DNA of 64,000 nucleotides from Paenibacillus sp. 37 (GCF_008386395.1 NZ_CP043761.1:6014001-6078000); one strand, 5' to 3'. Numbered from the stretch's first letter, positions 27,355 to 36,214 are shown. Notes: generated by a model not told the origin, from the sequence alone. A program made the numbers and translations.

Positions 27355-27388
27355 AAAACCCCTTCCGTCGCAGGACAAGAAGAGGTCT
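27355..27388 (-). terminator. Likely terminator after the thioredoxin gene
   Basis: ACCTCTTC pairs with GAAGGGGT (one wobble), followed by TTTTC on the minus strand. It lies 45 bp past the thioredoxin stop codon. Confidence 0.5.
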
Positions 27389-27431
27389 CCGTAGATAAGG
27401 TAATGATCAAGCTGCTTTTGCCTTCATACGC

Positions 27432-27758
27432 TTAAACTTTGGATTCAAGCGTCTCCAGATACTCGGAGATTTGAGCAGGTGTTTTAGCCCATTTGCTATG
27501 CAGATGTGCGATTTTCTTGCCGTTCTGGAAGACGAGCAGGCTTGGAATGCCGCGCACACCATTTTCTTCGGCAAACGGCTGGAACTTCTCTGCATCCAGG
27601 GCATAGAAGGTTTTGTCCGCATGTTGGTCGATAACATCCCCGATAAAACGATCCAGATTTTTGCAATCCGGACACCAGGTTGTATCAAATTTAATGACGG
27701 TAAAACCATCAGAGTTAATTGTATCCAGATATTGCTGTTCACTTTGAATTCTTTCCAT
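27432..27758 (-). CDS. Thioredoxin-like protein
   Basis: This 108-residue cytoplasmic thiol-disulfide protein has the redox motif WCPDC (Cys29 and Cys32) instead of the usual WCGPC, and the cis-proline in GVRGIPSLLVF. The fold is complete. WCPDC proteins form a distinct thioredoxin subgroup whose partners are not well known. A longer frame runs up to 27977, but the ATG at 27758 has AAGGGAGAG upstream and gives the right domain start. It is downstream of, and co-oriented with, the aldo/keto reductase gene. Confidence 0.9.
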   Translation of the reverse strand: MERIQSEQQYLDTINSDGFTVIKFDTTWCPDCKNLDRFIGDVIDQHADKTFYALDAEKFQPFAEENGVRGIPSLLVFQNGKKIAHLHSKWAKTPAQISEYLETLESKV

Positions 27759-27843
27759 ATGTCTTCTCTCCCTTATATGTTCCTTTTTTGGTTGATCTTC
27801 ATTGTACCTCGTATGGTTACAATTGAAAATAGGCTTAATAGAG

Positions 27844-28752
27844 TTAACGATGCTGCTTGTACAGATTAGCGGGACTGAGTTCTCGTATTTCCTGAATTTC
27901 CGCAGCGGTGAGTTCAGGCGAATTCGAAGCAGCAATATTGTGCAGTAACTGTTGTCTTGAACTGGCACCAGGGACAACTGCTGCTACGGCAGGATGGGAT
28001 AACGCGTAGCGAATAGCTATCTGAGCCATACTGCGTTGGTCTGTAACAAGACGACTTAGCCCTTGCCGAATGGTATATAGTTGCTCTGGCGTATAGTCCA
28101 GATAACCTTTGTCTGCCTTGGCAGATCCGGAATCGGCAAGCACTCCGCTAGCTACGGGCCCACGGGCAATTACGCTGATCCCCTTTTGTTCCACTAAAGG
28201 CAGCACTTCTTCTTCCGCTCTGCGGTCAGCAATGCTGTACTGGTTCATCACACTGACGATGGATGCCCTCTTTACATACTCCCGAATCACATTGGGACGA
28301 ATGGAGGAAATTCCGTAATATCGGATAAGTCCTTCCTTGTTTAGTTCCTCAAACGCTTCGATCGTCTCTTCGATGGGGTCGTCCAACGTGCCGCCATGCA
28401 ACTGATACAGATCAATGTAATCGGTCTGCAACCGCTTCAGACTTTCATGTACAGCCTGCTTAATGTAGGCTTTGGACGGGTCCCATGACCAGCCCTCTTT
28501 ACCCGGCAGACGACGATTACCTACTTTGGTCGCAACAATGACCTGGTCCCGACGCCCTTTAATAGCTTGTCCTACAATCTCTTCATTACGCCCTGCGTCG
28601 TACAGATCGGCTGTATCAAGCAGATTGATCCCATGATCCAGAGCCTCATGAACCAGGCCCACAGCGTGCTCCATTTCAGTTCCAAGTGACATACATCCCA
28701 GCCCAATCTCAGACACCATCAGTTCGGATGTACCCAGACGATTTTTCTTCAT
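27844..28752 (-). CDS. Aldo/keto reductase
   Basis: This 302-residue NADPH-dependent oxidoreductase has the catalytic tetrad in order: Asp and Tyr in LLDTADLYD, Lys in VIVATKVG, and His in YQLHGGT. It has the AKR start GTSELMVSEIGLGCMSLGTE. The substrate cannot be told from the sequence; it is like the B. subtilis general-stress AKRs. The frame extends to 28818, but GGAGGGAG precedes the ATG at 28752. The thioredoxin gene follows after 85 bp. Confidence 0.92.
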   Translation of the reverse strand: MKKNRLGTSELMVSEIGLGCMSLGTEMEHAVGLVHEALDHGINLLDTADLYDAGRNEEIVGQAIKGRRDQVIVATKVGNRRLPGKEGWSWDPSKAYIKQAVHESLKRLQTDYIDLYQLHGGTLDDPIEETIEAFEELNKEGLIRYYGISSIRPNVIREYVKRASIVSVMNQYSIADRRAEEEVLPLVEQKGISVIARGPVASGVLADSGSAKADKGYLDYTPEQLYTIRQGLSRLVTDQRSMAQIAIRYALSHPAVAAVVPGASSRQQLLHNIAASNSPELTAAEIQEIRELSPANLYKQHR

Positions 28753-28852
28753 ATGTGCATCTCCCTCCATACGTTCTGCAAGTATCCATTGTATCATTCT
28801 TGCTGGCAAAAATCGCATGCCTCACCGAAACCAAAGGTAGTTTTCAACTGCA

Positions 28853-28887
28853 CAAAAAAACCTGGAACGACTTCATCTCCAGGTTTC
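28853..28887 (-). terminator. Terminator of the small YtxH-like gene
   Basis: AAACCTGGA pairs with TCCAGGTTT, followed by eight T on the minus strand. It lies about 45 bp past the stop at 28933. Confidence 0.85.
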
Positions 28888-28932
28888 TTATGATCATCAT
28901 TTGAATTCAAGCGATAAACGAGCTATCGCAAT

Positions 28933-29103
28933 CTATTTCACTTCCACGCGTGGTCTGGCTTTACTTGTTCCGTTGGACGAATTGGAGTTTTTCATCATAC
29001 CCGAGACCGTGCTAAACAGCTTATCTCTTGCTTGTTTGTTCCTCATCAGATAAGTCACACCTGCGCCGATCGCCGTCATGAGTATTCCTCTTCTTTTAGA
29101 CAT
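28933..29103 (-). CDS. Small hypothetical protein with one hydrophobic segment
   Basis: This 56-residue protein has a basic start (MSKRRG), a hydrophobic stretch GILMTAIGAGVTYLM and a basic, serine- and asparagine-rich tail. It is reminiscent of small YtxH-type proteins, but no family is assigned. The ATG at 29103 follows a strong AAGGAGGAG; an upstream frame to 29151 has no such site. It is transcribed alone and has its own terminator. Confidence 0.75.
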   Translation of the reverse strand: MSKRRGILMTAIGAGVTYLMRNKQARDKLFSTVSGMMKNSNSSNGTSKARPRVEVK

Positions 29104-29196
29104 GTGCTTCTCCTCCTTCAGGATAAATGTACATCGTGTCTTGTTTGACAATTACCCTGTGGGAGCAAAACGAAACGAAGTACAGGCTTGATCGCA

Positions 29197-29238
29197 GAAA
29201 AAAAAGATGACCTCCGAATTCAATTCAGCGGTCATCTT
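29197..29238 (-). terminator. gpmA terminator
   Basis: AAGATGACC pairs with GGTCATCTT, followed by at least six T on the minus strand. It lies about 80 bp past the gpmA stop codon. Confidence 0.85.
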
Positions 29239-29319
29239 CCAATCGTCCAGTTGAAACATCAACCGAACGAGATAAATCATACAAGCTTTCTTACAATCAA
29301 GACAAACGTCCATGTCCAA

Positions 29320-30063
29320 TTAATCAGATGGCGTTGCCACATGGGTCATTTCTTCATGTTTGTAGGTCGAACCATCCGCGGTCAGATAGAAGTGACCAAT
29401 CGGATGCAGATCTTCATCCAATTCGTAGACAAGCGGAATGCCTGTCGGGATATTGAGCGCCATCACGTCTGCTTCGGACAATTGGTCCAGATGCATGACG
29501 AGTGAACGGAGCGTGTTACCATGCGCAGAGATCAGCACTCTTTTGCCAGCAGACACCATCGGTTTAATCTCCGCATTCCAGTACTCCAGAACACGCTTCG
29601 AGGTATCCATCAGGTTCTCCGTAAAAGGGATGGTGCATCCGAGCCGCTTGTACTTGTCCAGATCCTGCACATATCGGTCATCGGTTTCGTCCAGTGCCGG
29701 GGGAGATACGTTCACGGATCGTCTCCATTCCTTTACTTGGTCTTCCCCATACTTCAGAGCAGTCTGCTGTTTGTTCAGTCCTTGCAGCGCACCATAATGG
29801 CGTTCATTCAGCTTCCAAGTTTTCGTAATGGGAATCCACATGAGGTCCATTTCATCCAGCGCAATATCGAGTGTTCGGATAGAACGTTTCAGCACGGATG
29901 CATAGGCGTAATCAAAATCAAATCCCTGTTCCTTCATGATCTTCCCTGCTTTACGAGCTTCTGCGTAACCATCCGTCGTCAGATCCACATCTGTCCATCC
30001 GGTAAAACGATTCTCTACATTCCACATGCTCTGTCCATGGCGAATCAAAACAACTCTGTACAT
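29320..30063 (-). CDS. gpmA: 2,3-bisphosphoglycerate-dependent phosphoglycerate mutase
   Basis: This 247-residue glycolytic enzyme interconverts 3- and 2-phosphoglycerate. The phospho-histidine lies in [10 protein letters not shown], with the conserved [24 protein letters not shown] and the second His in SAHGNTLRS. The length matches the dimeric dPGM class. The start follows GAAGGAGG. Many Gram-positives use the cofactor-independent GpmI as the main enzyme, so this may be an auxiliary form. Confidence 0.96.
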   Translation of the reverse strand: MYRVVLIRHGQSMWNVENRFTGWTDVDLTTDGYAEARKAGKIMKEQGFDFDYAYASVLKRSIRTLDIALDEMDLMWIPITKTWKLNERHYGALQGLNKQQTALKYGEDQVKEWRRSVNVSPPALDETDDRYVQDLDKYKRLGCTIPFTENLMDTSKRVLEYWNAEIKPMVSAGKRVLISAHGNTLRSLVMHLDQLSEADVMALNIPTGIPLVYELDEDLHPIGHFYLTADGSTYKHEEMTHVATPSD

Positions 30064-30135
30064 AAACGTGAACCTCCTTCCATGGAAACATTACCTGCAA
30101 GTCAAACTAATTAGCACAGTGAAACGTTCATCACA

Positions 30136-30708
30136 TTAATAATATGGTGCCATCATCAGGTATACTACAACACCTGTAGAACTTACATACAGCCAGATTG
30201 GCATAGTCCAACGTGCAATTTTACGGTGTTTCTTCAATTGATTCGTCCAACCCCATACCAGTGTGAACAACGCCAATGGAACAATGAGGGCTGCCAGTAT
30301 ACTATGGGTAATCAGAATGAAGAAATAAATGGAACGAATGATGCCCTCGCCGCCGTATTTGGACGTCTCTGGTGAGAGGTAATGAAACGTCAGATAGGTC
30401 ACGAGGAATAACAGTGTTGTTGAGAATGCAGCAAGAATAAATCGTTTGTGCAGCTTCACATTCCTCTTGATAATAGCAATAAGCGCTGCAAGCAGGAAGA
30501 TGAAGGTAAAGCTGTTAAACACGGCATTAAACCGCGGCAACACCGTAATATCAAAGGTTACATCACCTTTGTAACCAATAGACGGTGCGAAGAACAATAA
30601 TAAAATAATGACATTAGCGAGAATGGAAATCGTGATAATGATACCTGCAAAATTTTTATTGCTCGTCGGGGATGGAATGTTCGGTTCCCCTTTGTTATTT
30701 TTGCCCAA
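30136..30708 (-). CDS. DUF420 family membrane protein
   Basis: This 190-residue membrane protein has about five helices and the conserved histidines of the DUF420 family (KLHKRFILAAF, FHYLSPET, LITHSILAALIVPLAL, LKKHRKIARWTMPIWLYVSSTGVVVY written here only as its parts KKHRKIARW and WLYVSSTG). Family members are linked to heme-copper oxidase function; my recollection is that staphylococcal CtaM, needed for aa3 quinol oxidase maturation, is of this type. If so, it may serve the qox operon at the left end of the window. It has a strong promoter (30750-30778) and TGAGGAGG before the ATG. Confidence 0.85.
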   Translation of the reverse strand: MGKNNKGEPNIPSPTSNKNFAGIIITISILANVIILLLFFAPSIGYKGDVTFDITVLPRFNAVFNSFTFIFLLAALIAIIKRNVKLHKRFILAAFSTTLLFLVTYLTFHYLSPETSKYGGEGIIRSIYFFILITHSILAALIVPLALFTLVWGWTNQLKKHRKIARWTMPIWLYVSSTGVVVYLMMAPYY

Positions 30709-30749
30709 TGCAAAATCCTCCTCATATCCTAACTTCTATGTTCTATATC

Positions 30750-30778
30750 ATTATATCTCGGCAATTCCGGGCTGTTAA
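30750..30778 (-). promoter_or_regulatory. Promoter of the DUF420 gene
   Basis: The -35 is TTAACA (30773-30778) and the -10 is TATAAT (30750-30755), with a 17 bp spacer, about 40 bp upstream of the ATG. Confidence 0.7.
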
Positions 30779-30865
30779 GTGACAACACTCTGAACAAAAA
30801 CCGCTGCACTCCCCTATAAAATGCCCCTTTACGGCCGTTTTCAATCAAATCCAAACCGGCTCCCA

Positions 30866-30894
30866 TTTACCCAAGTCTTTATTTGTGGTATAAT
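30866..30894 (+). promoter_or_regulatory. Promoter of the antiporter leader
   Basis: The -35 is TTTACC (30866-30871) and the -10 is TATAAT (30889-30894), with a 17 bp spacer and an extended -10 (TGG). Transcription should begin near 30901, giving a leader of about 190 bases before the antiporter ATG. Confidence 0.75.
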
Positions 30895-30900
30895 TAATGC

Positions 30901-31014
30901 AATTAATCACATACGCGTTGAAACTGGAGGAGCCTGTCACCAAGGGCCCCTCTTTGTCTTTTTTAGGCATAAAAGCGGCACTCTTAACAAGCGCTGTTTT
31001 TATGCCTTTTTTTT
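30901..31014 (+). ncRNA. Structured leader RNA ending in an intrinsic terminator
   Basis: Between the promoter and the antiporter gene there is a hairpin (GGAGGAGCC at 30926-30934 with GGCCCCTCT at 30945-30953). A classic terminator follows (AGGCATAAAAGCG with GCGCTGTTTTTATGCCT, then eight T, 30965-31014). A terminator between a strong promoter and its gene is the layout of a riboswitch or attenuator. I could not match it to a known family. An alternative is that it ends a small independent RNA. Confidence 0.5.
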
Positions 31015-31088
31015 GTTCTAAAGGCTTGGAATGATCCCCCCTTGGGCAGGTAAACCTATAAACGCTACTGCTGGAGAGGAGCACACCT

Positions 31089-32279
31089 ATGGAATTTATT
31101 TTGGTTCTTGCACTTATTTTAATCTTTACCAAACTTGCCGGTGATCTATCCGTCAGATTGGGTCAGCCGTCGGTACTGGGGAAACTGATTGTGGGTGTCA
31201 TCCTCGGGCCTGCAATTCTCGGTTGGGTTCAGCAAAGTGATTTCGTCCATTATATGGCCGAAATCGGGGTACTATTGTTGATGTTCATCGCTGGATTGGA
31301 GACCGATCTGGAACAATTGAAGAAAAACTGGAAAGCAGCCTTTGCTGTTGCTGTGGGTGGTATTATTTTACCATTCATCGGAGGATACGGTTCGGCCATG
31401 GCGTTCGGTATGTCACAGACACACGCATTGTTCTTTGGACTTTTATTCTGTGCCACGTCCGTCAGCATTTCCGTTCAGACACTAAAAGATATGGATCAAC
31501 TCAGCTCTCGTGAGGGTACAACAATCCTTGGTGCAGCTGTTGTCGATGATGTTCTGGTCGTTGTCATTCTTGCTGTTATGATGAGCTTGCTGGGTACAGG
31601 CGGAGGAGACACTTCGATTTCTCTGCTTATTGGCAAGAAGCTGTTATTCTTTGTGATCATCATCGCTGCCAGCTGGTTCCTTGTTCCTCGCATCATGAAG
31701 TGGATGGCACCACTGAAAGTAACCGAGACCGTCATTACTGCGGGATTGATTATTTGTTTTGGCTTCTCCTACTTTGCAGAGTGGATGGGTGTTGCCGGAA
31801 TCATTGGTGCATTTGCCGCTGGGATCGCCATCTCCCAAACCAACTTCAAACATGAAGTTGAAACCAAACTGGAACCGATCGCCTACGGAATTTTTGTTCC
31901 GGTGTTTTTTGTCAGTATTGGTTTGAATGTCACGTTTGATGGTGTGGGTTCACAAATTTGGTTTATTGTCGTTATAAGCCTCATTGCAATTGTAACCAAG
32001 CTGATTGGTGGCGGAGCTGGTGCACGACTGACTGGATTTAATATGTCATCTTCATTGGCCATTGGCTCAGGAATGATATCAAGAGGTGAAGTTGCGCTCA
32101 TTATCGCTTCAACGGGACTTGCTTCCGGCTTACTTGATCCGGAATACTTTACGAGCGTAGTAATCATGGTCATAATCACTACACTTGTTACGCCACCTCT
32201 GCTCAAAATTACCTTTGCACGCAAAAAGGGTGAAAAGCAAGTCGAAAGAGGAATTGAAGAATCACATTTAAGTGGGTAA
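31089..32279 (+). CDS. Monovalent cation:proton antiporter, CPA2 (KefB/NapA-like)
   Basis: This 396-residue membrane protein has about 12 helices and belongs to the CPA2 family. It has the family segments GQPSVLGKLIVGVILGPAIL, FIAGLETDLEQL and the late MISRGEVALIIASTGL. It exchanges Na+ or K+ for H+ at the membrane. It lacks the C-terminal TrkA-N and TrkA-C domains found in the longer KefB proteins, so it resembles GerN/NapA-length antiporters. The start follows GGAGAGGAG. The leader carries a possible attenuator. Confidence 0.92.
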   Translation: MEFILVLALILIFTKLAGDLSVRLGQPSVLGKLIVGVILGPAILGWVQQSDFVHYMAEIGVLLLMFIAGLETDLEQLKKNWKAAFAVAVGGIILPFIGGYGSAMAFGMSQTHALFFGLLFCATSVSISVQTLKDMDQLSSREGTTILGAAVVDDVLVVVILAVMMSLLGTGGGDTSISLLIGKKLLFFVIIIAASWFLVPRIMKWMAPLKVTETVITAGLIICFGFSYFAEWMGVAGIIGAFAAGIAISQTNFKHEVETKLEPIAYGIFVPVFFVSIGLNVTFDGVGSQIWFIVVISLIAIVTKLIGGGAGARLTGFNMSSSLAIGSGMISRGEVALIIASTGLASGLLDPEYFTSVVIMVIITTLVTPPLLKITFARKKGEKQVERGIEESHLSG

Positions 32280-32392
32280 CTGTAAAAGAATATCTACGTT
32301 TAGCTTACCTGATGGCTTTGTGAAATATTTTTAGTTTCGGAGATATTGGCTATATCTTCTTTAGAAGATTCAATACGTTCGTGAAGCACACG

Positions 32393-32454
32393 CCGCTTTG
32401 ATCCATTCCTCCCCTTCAACATGAAGGTTAGAGGTGGTCAGAGCGGTTTTTTTT
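32393..32454 (+). terminator. Antiporter terminator
   Basis: CCGCTTTGATCC pairs with GGTCAGAGCGG with minor mismatches and encloses a small CCTTC/GAAGG stem; eight T follow. It lies about 115 bp past the stop codon. The rest of 32280-32581 shows nothing else except the opposing terminator. Confidence 0.8.
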
Positions 32455-32512
32455 GTATTTTTACAAGTCATACGTATTCGTTACTCACTCAAGTTCGCTA
32501 TATCGTAGAAAA

Positions 32513-32545
32513 CAAAAAAAGACCACCTTACACTCAAGAGGTCTT
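32513..32545 (-). terminator. Terminator of the pssA-dedA operon
   Basis: AAGACC pairs with GGTCTT around an 15-base loop with partial inner pairing, followed by seven T on the minus strand. It lies about 40 bp past the dedA-like stop codon. Confidence 0.7.
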
Positions 32546-32581
32546 CCATCTATGCCCGTAGTTACAACAGGCTGTCCCATT

Positions 32582-33067
32582 TTAAGTTAACACACCAACA
32601 TAAAAACCAATCGAGATAAAGACAACACACCAGACAAATGCACCAATGCCCGATACAACTACGTACCTGCCAATTGCCATACGGCTCATCCCTGAGAAAC
32701 AACACATCAGATGACGAATGCCCGGAATGAAGTAACCGAGGATGATTGACCAGTATCCATATTTCAGAAACCACGACTCCACCCTGCTAAATCGTTTGGC
32801 ATTCACGCCAATCCACTTGCCATACTTATCGAACAGCGGCCTGCCTGCCTTCTTGCCAATCATGTAGCTGAGCAGCCCCCCGGTAAATGCGCCACCGAAA
32901 CTGACGGCGATGGATACGGAGTAATTCAATACCGAGATGGAGGCGAGATAACCGACAAACGTCATCATCACCTCATCCGGAATCGGCATGCCAATAACGC
33001 CAAGAGCCAGTAGTCCGTAGATTGCGAAATAACCATATTGACCAATAAATTCTTTTGCAAATTCCAT
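32582..33067 (-). CDS. DedA/SNARE-associated family membrane protein
   Basis: This 161-residue protein belongs to the DedA family of lipid-handling membrane proteins. The family marks are PIPDEVMMTFVGYLAS, GKKAGRPLFDKYGKW, and YFIPGIRHLMCCFSGMSRM with the conserved Arg. It is on the short side for the family. The ATG at 33067 follows AAGGAGCGAG; an upstream in-frame start would run into pssA. B. subtilis has a DedA protein (YbfM) directly after pssA in the same way. DedA relatives scramble phospholipids or recycle undecaprenyl phosphate. Confidence 0.9.
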   Translation of the reverse strand: MEFAKEFIGQYGYFAIYGLLALGVIGMPIPDEVMMTFVGYLASISVLNYSVSIAVSFGGAFTGGLLSYMIGKKAGRPLFDKYGKWIGVNAKRFSRVESWFLKYGYWSIILGYFIPGIRHLMCCFSGMSRMAIGRYVVVSGIGAFVWCVVFISIGFYVGVLT

Positions 33068-33080
33068 ACTGACTCGCTCC

Positions 33081-33626
33081 TTATTTCGGTTCCACAATAT
33101 CCTTCTCATGTGAGGCTAGCACTTGTTTTAGAGACGGGAATCGGATTTGGCTCACCATGAGACCGGATAATACAATAATGACAAGATAGGCTACACCATG
33201 TGTGAAATAAGGACTCCAGAGTGCGAAAAAGGACATCAGACCTCCCGCAAATGTAATCGGCATTCCGACAAAACCACTGCTTGCTGTCTTCTGACAGTTA
33301 TAACGGGCCAGACGCAAAGCACCGCAAATGGGAAATAATGCAGTCAGTGCCATCCCCAGCACACTCACTTCAATCATGGAATTCAGGTACAGAATCAACA
33401 CGGGCGCTGTTCCGAATGAAACTACATCCGCAAGCGAGTCCAGGGACTTGCCGAACTCACCCTCACAATGCAATTTACGAGCCGCATACCCGTCAAACAG
33501 ATCAAAGAACATCGCTACCCATATCATCATTACAGCCAGGGCAAATTCACCATGAATAGCCATAATGATTGCCAGCATGCCTGAACTCAGATTCCCCAAG
33601 GTTAAAATCGATGGTAAAGACTTCAT
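33081..33626 (-). CDS. pssA: CDP-diacylglycerol-serine O-phosphatidyltransferase
   Basis: This 181-residue membrane enzyme makes phosphatidylserine from CDP-diacylglycerol and serine, the first step to phosphatidylethanolamine. It carries the CDP-alcohol phosphotransferase motif as FDGYAARKLH, EGEFGKSLDSLADVVSFG (D-G-A-R-G-D-D spacing). Six to seven helices are expected. It begins 21 bp after the histidine kinase stop and ends 13 bp before dedA. The usual partner psd (decarboxylase) is not in the window. Confidence 0.93.
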   Translation of the reverse strand: MKSLPSILTLGNLSSGMLAIIMAIHGEFALAVMMIWVAMFFDLFDGYAARKLHCEGEFGKSLDSLADVVSFGTAPVLILYLNSMIEVSVLGMALTALFPICGALRLARYNCQKTASSGFVGMPITFAGGLMSFFALWSPYFTHGVAYLVIIVLSGLMVSQIRFPSLKQVLASHEKDIVEPK

Positions 33627-33647
33627 AAGATTTGACTCCCTTTCGTA

Positions 33648-35396
33648 CTAGGCTTTAGGAAAAATAATATAAAAACGGACTCCATCCGGTGTATTCTCCA
33701 CTCCATAACTGCACCCATGCAGATCAAGAATCTGCTTCGCAATGGCCAGACCGAGCCCGGTCCCCCCCATTTTACGATTACGTGAGCGCTCTACCCGATA
33801 GAACCTCTCCCATATATACTGCCGCTCAGCTTCAGCGATCTGCTCACCCTTGTTCTCAATGGAAATATGGACAAAACCTTCACGCCTGCTGATCTCAATA
33901 GTTATATCGGTATGTGGTATCGCATGACGTATAGCATTCATCATGATATTGAAAATAACTTGCTCCAGCTTGCTTCGGTCACCCTCAACCGTCTGTTCTG
34001 TTGTGGATACAAGCACCACATCCAATCCTTTGTCCTTCAGTTGCGGACCCAGACGGCCGGCGATATCCTCAATCATATCAGCCAGTGCAACAGCATCCGT
34101 ATTCAATTGAACCGCTGAGGATTCCAGTCGCACCAGATCCAGCATCTCTTCAACCATTGTTTCCATTTTGATCGTCTCATCGGCAATGATCTCAATGTAA
34201 CGCTCCCGTTTGCTCTCGCTCACGCCATCCTTCAGCCCTTCAGAATATCCCTTAATAATGCTGATTGGTGTCTTAAGTTCATGTGATGCATCGGCAAAAA
34301 ACTTGCGCTGACGCTGTTCAATCTCCTGCTTCATTTCCATATCTGTACGCATCTGCGTGTTGGCCTGCCTCAGCTCTTCCAGTGTCTGACCCAAGGTTCC
34401 CGATAAGGCATTGAGGCTGTTAGATAGACTGCCGATTTCATCATTACGCCGGATGGGTGATTTCACCGTGAAATCCAGCGTAGACATTTTCTTGGCGACA
34501 TGGTTCAAGGCCAAGAGCGGCTTCGTTACAATTCGGGACAGGAGTAACGCCAGCAACAGAATCAATATAAATGCCCCTATGCCAAAATACGCATAGAACA
34601 AACGTGTTGCCTCATTCGCTTCCCTCATCTCCTGTAGAGACGTGAGCGAGAAGATCAGTTGCTGCTCAGGTCCGGAACGATGCACTGGAGCAATGGTGAT
34701 GACATTGCGAACACCGCTCCAGCTATCCATCCATTCTTCATTGAGCATTTTGCCATTCGCCAAGGCCAGTTGGTCTTCGGTGGACAAAGGGAACCGGCTA
34801 TCCAGTGCTTGCACCAGCAGTCCCTGCCTCTGACTCCACGTTGCCAGATTGGGAAGAACGACCTCGGTCAATACACCTGACCATTCCTTTACCGGTTCAA
34901 TTGATTCCTGAAAGCTTTCAGTTCCCCATGCGGCAGAAGTGGCATCCTGGATTTTGAATGGATAGACCATGGATTCGCTGGCCGGACCTTTCACCGTCAG
35001 TTCTTGCCCATATTTCAGATGGGATGTAATCCAGCCAGCATTCTCACTATTGATAAACAAGGACAAGGACACTTTCACGTGACTTCCATCCTCTTGAAGC
35101 AACGTAATGTGGAACGGGTCATTAACCAGTCTTCCGGTATTCGTCAGAATGACCAGATGTGATTGATTCTGACGCATGAACTTCCCGGTCTCCTTAGCCA
35201 GCTGTAAATCACTCCAATGTCCATTGGAATATTGCTGTTCGAACTTGGACAGCTTTTTCTTCATACTACTGACCTTTTGATGCTGATAGAAATCGGGGAA
35301 CCAGACCAACTGGGCAAAAACCGTCGTCCCATATAGAAGTACCAGACATCCTGCCATGACCAGGAAAAGCTTCATTGTTACGCCATTTCTTCTCAT
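33648..35396 (-). CDS. Sensor histidine kinase (HAMP, HisKA, HATPase)
   Basis: This 582-residue membrane kinase has an N-terminal helix (about residues 8-30), an extracellular domain of about 240 residues, a second helix near 285, then HAMP (SRIVTKPLLALNHVAKKM), the H-box FFADASHELKTPISII and the ATP-binding N, G1 and G2 boxes (GGTGLGLAIAK). The ATG at 35396 overlaps the regulator stop as ATGA, the classic coupled arrangement, and GAGG lies upstream. The signal is unknown; co-transcription with pssA and dedA suggests membrane or envelope stress. Confidence 0.92.
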   Translation of the reverse strand: MRRNGVTMKLFLVMAGCLVLLYGTTVFAQLVWFPDFYQHQKVSSMKKKLSKFEQQYSNGHWSDLQLAKETGKFMRQNQSHLVILTNTGRLVNDPFHITLLQEDGSHVKVSLSLFINSENAGWITSHLKYGQELTVKGPASESMVYPFKIQDATSAAWGTESFQESIEPVKEWSGVLTEVVLPNLATWSQRQGLLVQALDSRFPLSTEDQLALANGKMLNEEWMDSWSGVRNVITIAPVHRSGPEQQLIFSLTSLQEMREANEATRLFYAYFGIGAFILILLLALLLSRIVTKPLLALNHVAKKMSTLDFTVKSPIRRNDEIGSLSNSLNALSGTLGQTLEELRQANTQMRTDMEMKQEIEQRQRKFFADASHELKTPISIIKGYSEGLKDGVSESKRERYIEIIADETIKMETMVEEMLDLVRLESSAVQLNTDAVALADMIEDIAGRLGPQLKDKGLDVVLVSTTEQTVEGDRSKLEQVIFNIMMNAIRHAIPHTDITIEISRREGFVHISIENKGEQIAEAERQYIWERFYRVERSRNRKMGGTGLGLAIAKQILDLHGCSYGVENTPDGVRFYIIFPKA

Positions 35397-36073
35397 GCTT
35401 CTGCCTCGAAACGATATCCAGTGCCAATCACCGTACGGATACACTTGGCTTCATCACCCAATTTGCTCCGCAGCTTCTTGATGTGGGTATCTACAACACG
35501 TGAGTCCCCTTCAAAATCAAATCCCCAGATCCGATTCAAAATGGCATCCCGGGACAACACAATGCCTGCATTACGTACCAGATAAAGCAACAGATCATAT
35601 TCCTTTGGTGCAAGTTCCAATTCAATTCCGTCCTTCTCCAAGCGTCTGGCCCATGGATCAAGGGTTACCTCTCCGAAACGAATCACACCCTGCTCTCGTC
35701 CAATTGCACCTTCAACACGCTTCATTAATGTCTCTGCACGTGCAACCAGCACACGTGGGCTAAACGGCTTGGTAACGTAATCGTCTACGCCCAGCTGAAA
35801 TCCATGAATTTTATCGTCATCCTCGGACCGTGCAGTCAGCATGATAATAGGTACGGTGGATTGGGATCGAATATGCCCACATAACGTCCATCCATCCATT
35901 TCAGGCATCAAAACATCCAGAATAACCAAATCCACCTCATGCAAAGCCAACAGTTCCAGTGCCTGTACTCCATGTTCTGCTTCTATGACGTTCCATTGTT
36001 CTTTTATGAAATAATCGGCCACAATCTCACGAATGCGGCTTTCATCTTCCACCAGAAGCACTGTTCTGATCAT
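35393..36073 (-). CDS. OmpR family response regulator
   Basis: This 226-residue regulator has a receiver domain (acidic pocket EDE near residue 10, phospho-acceptor Asp in DLVILDVLMPEMDG, Lys in YVTKPFSP) and a winged-helix DNA-binding domain (ELAPKEYDLLLYL, VVDTHIKKLRSKLG). The start follows AAAGGAGAG. It is the first gene of the operon regulator-kinase-pssA-dedA. Confidence 0.95.
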   Translation of the reverse strand: MIRTVLLVEDESRIREIVADYFIKEQWNVIEAEHGVQALELLALHEVDLVILDVLMPEMDGWTLCGHIRSQSTVPIIMLTARSEDDDKIHGFQLGVDDYVTKPFSPRVLVARAETLMKRVEGAIGREQGVIRFGEVTLDPWARRLEKDGIELELAPKEYDLLLYLVRNAGIVLSRDAILNRIWGFDFEGDSRVVDTHIKKLRSKLGDEAKCIRTVIGTGYRFEAEA

Positions 36074-36214
36074 GGCCGACTCTCCTTTTTAGATTTCTGA
36101 TGATAACATACCTATTCCATGTGTCGTTCATGTGTCCATACATGTTTTGGAATGCTCCCATGATATATACGATTAATATAAGCCAAAAGTTACTAATTTT
36201 TATAAAAATTCGCA

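Noticed and set aside
30901..31014. c-di-AMP (ydaO), fluoride or other known riboswitch before the antiporter
   Set aside because: The conserved motifs of these families as I know them are not present; only the generic hairpin and terminator layout is seen, so it is called a structured leader without a class.
30897..31035. Leader peptide starting at ATG 30897
   Set aside because: An open frame of about 45 codons exists, but the ATG lies at the predicted transcription start with no ribosome binding site, and the frame simply runs through the terminator.
30845..31132. 95-codon minus-strand frame across the antiporter leader
   Set aside because: It is antisense to the promoter, leader and antiporter start and has no ribosome binding site.
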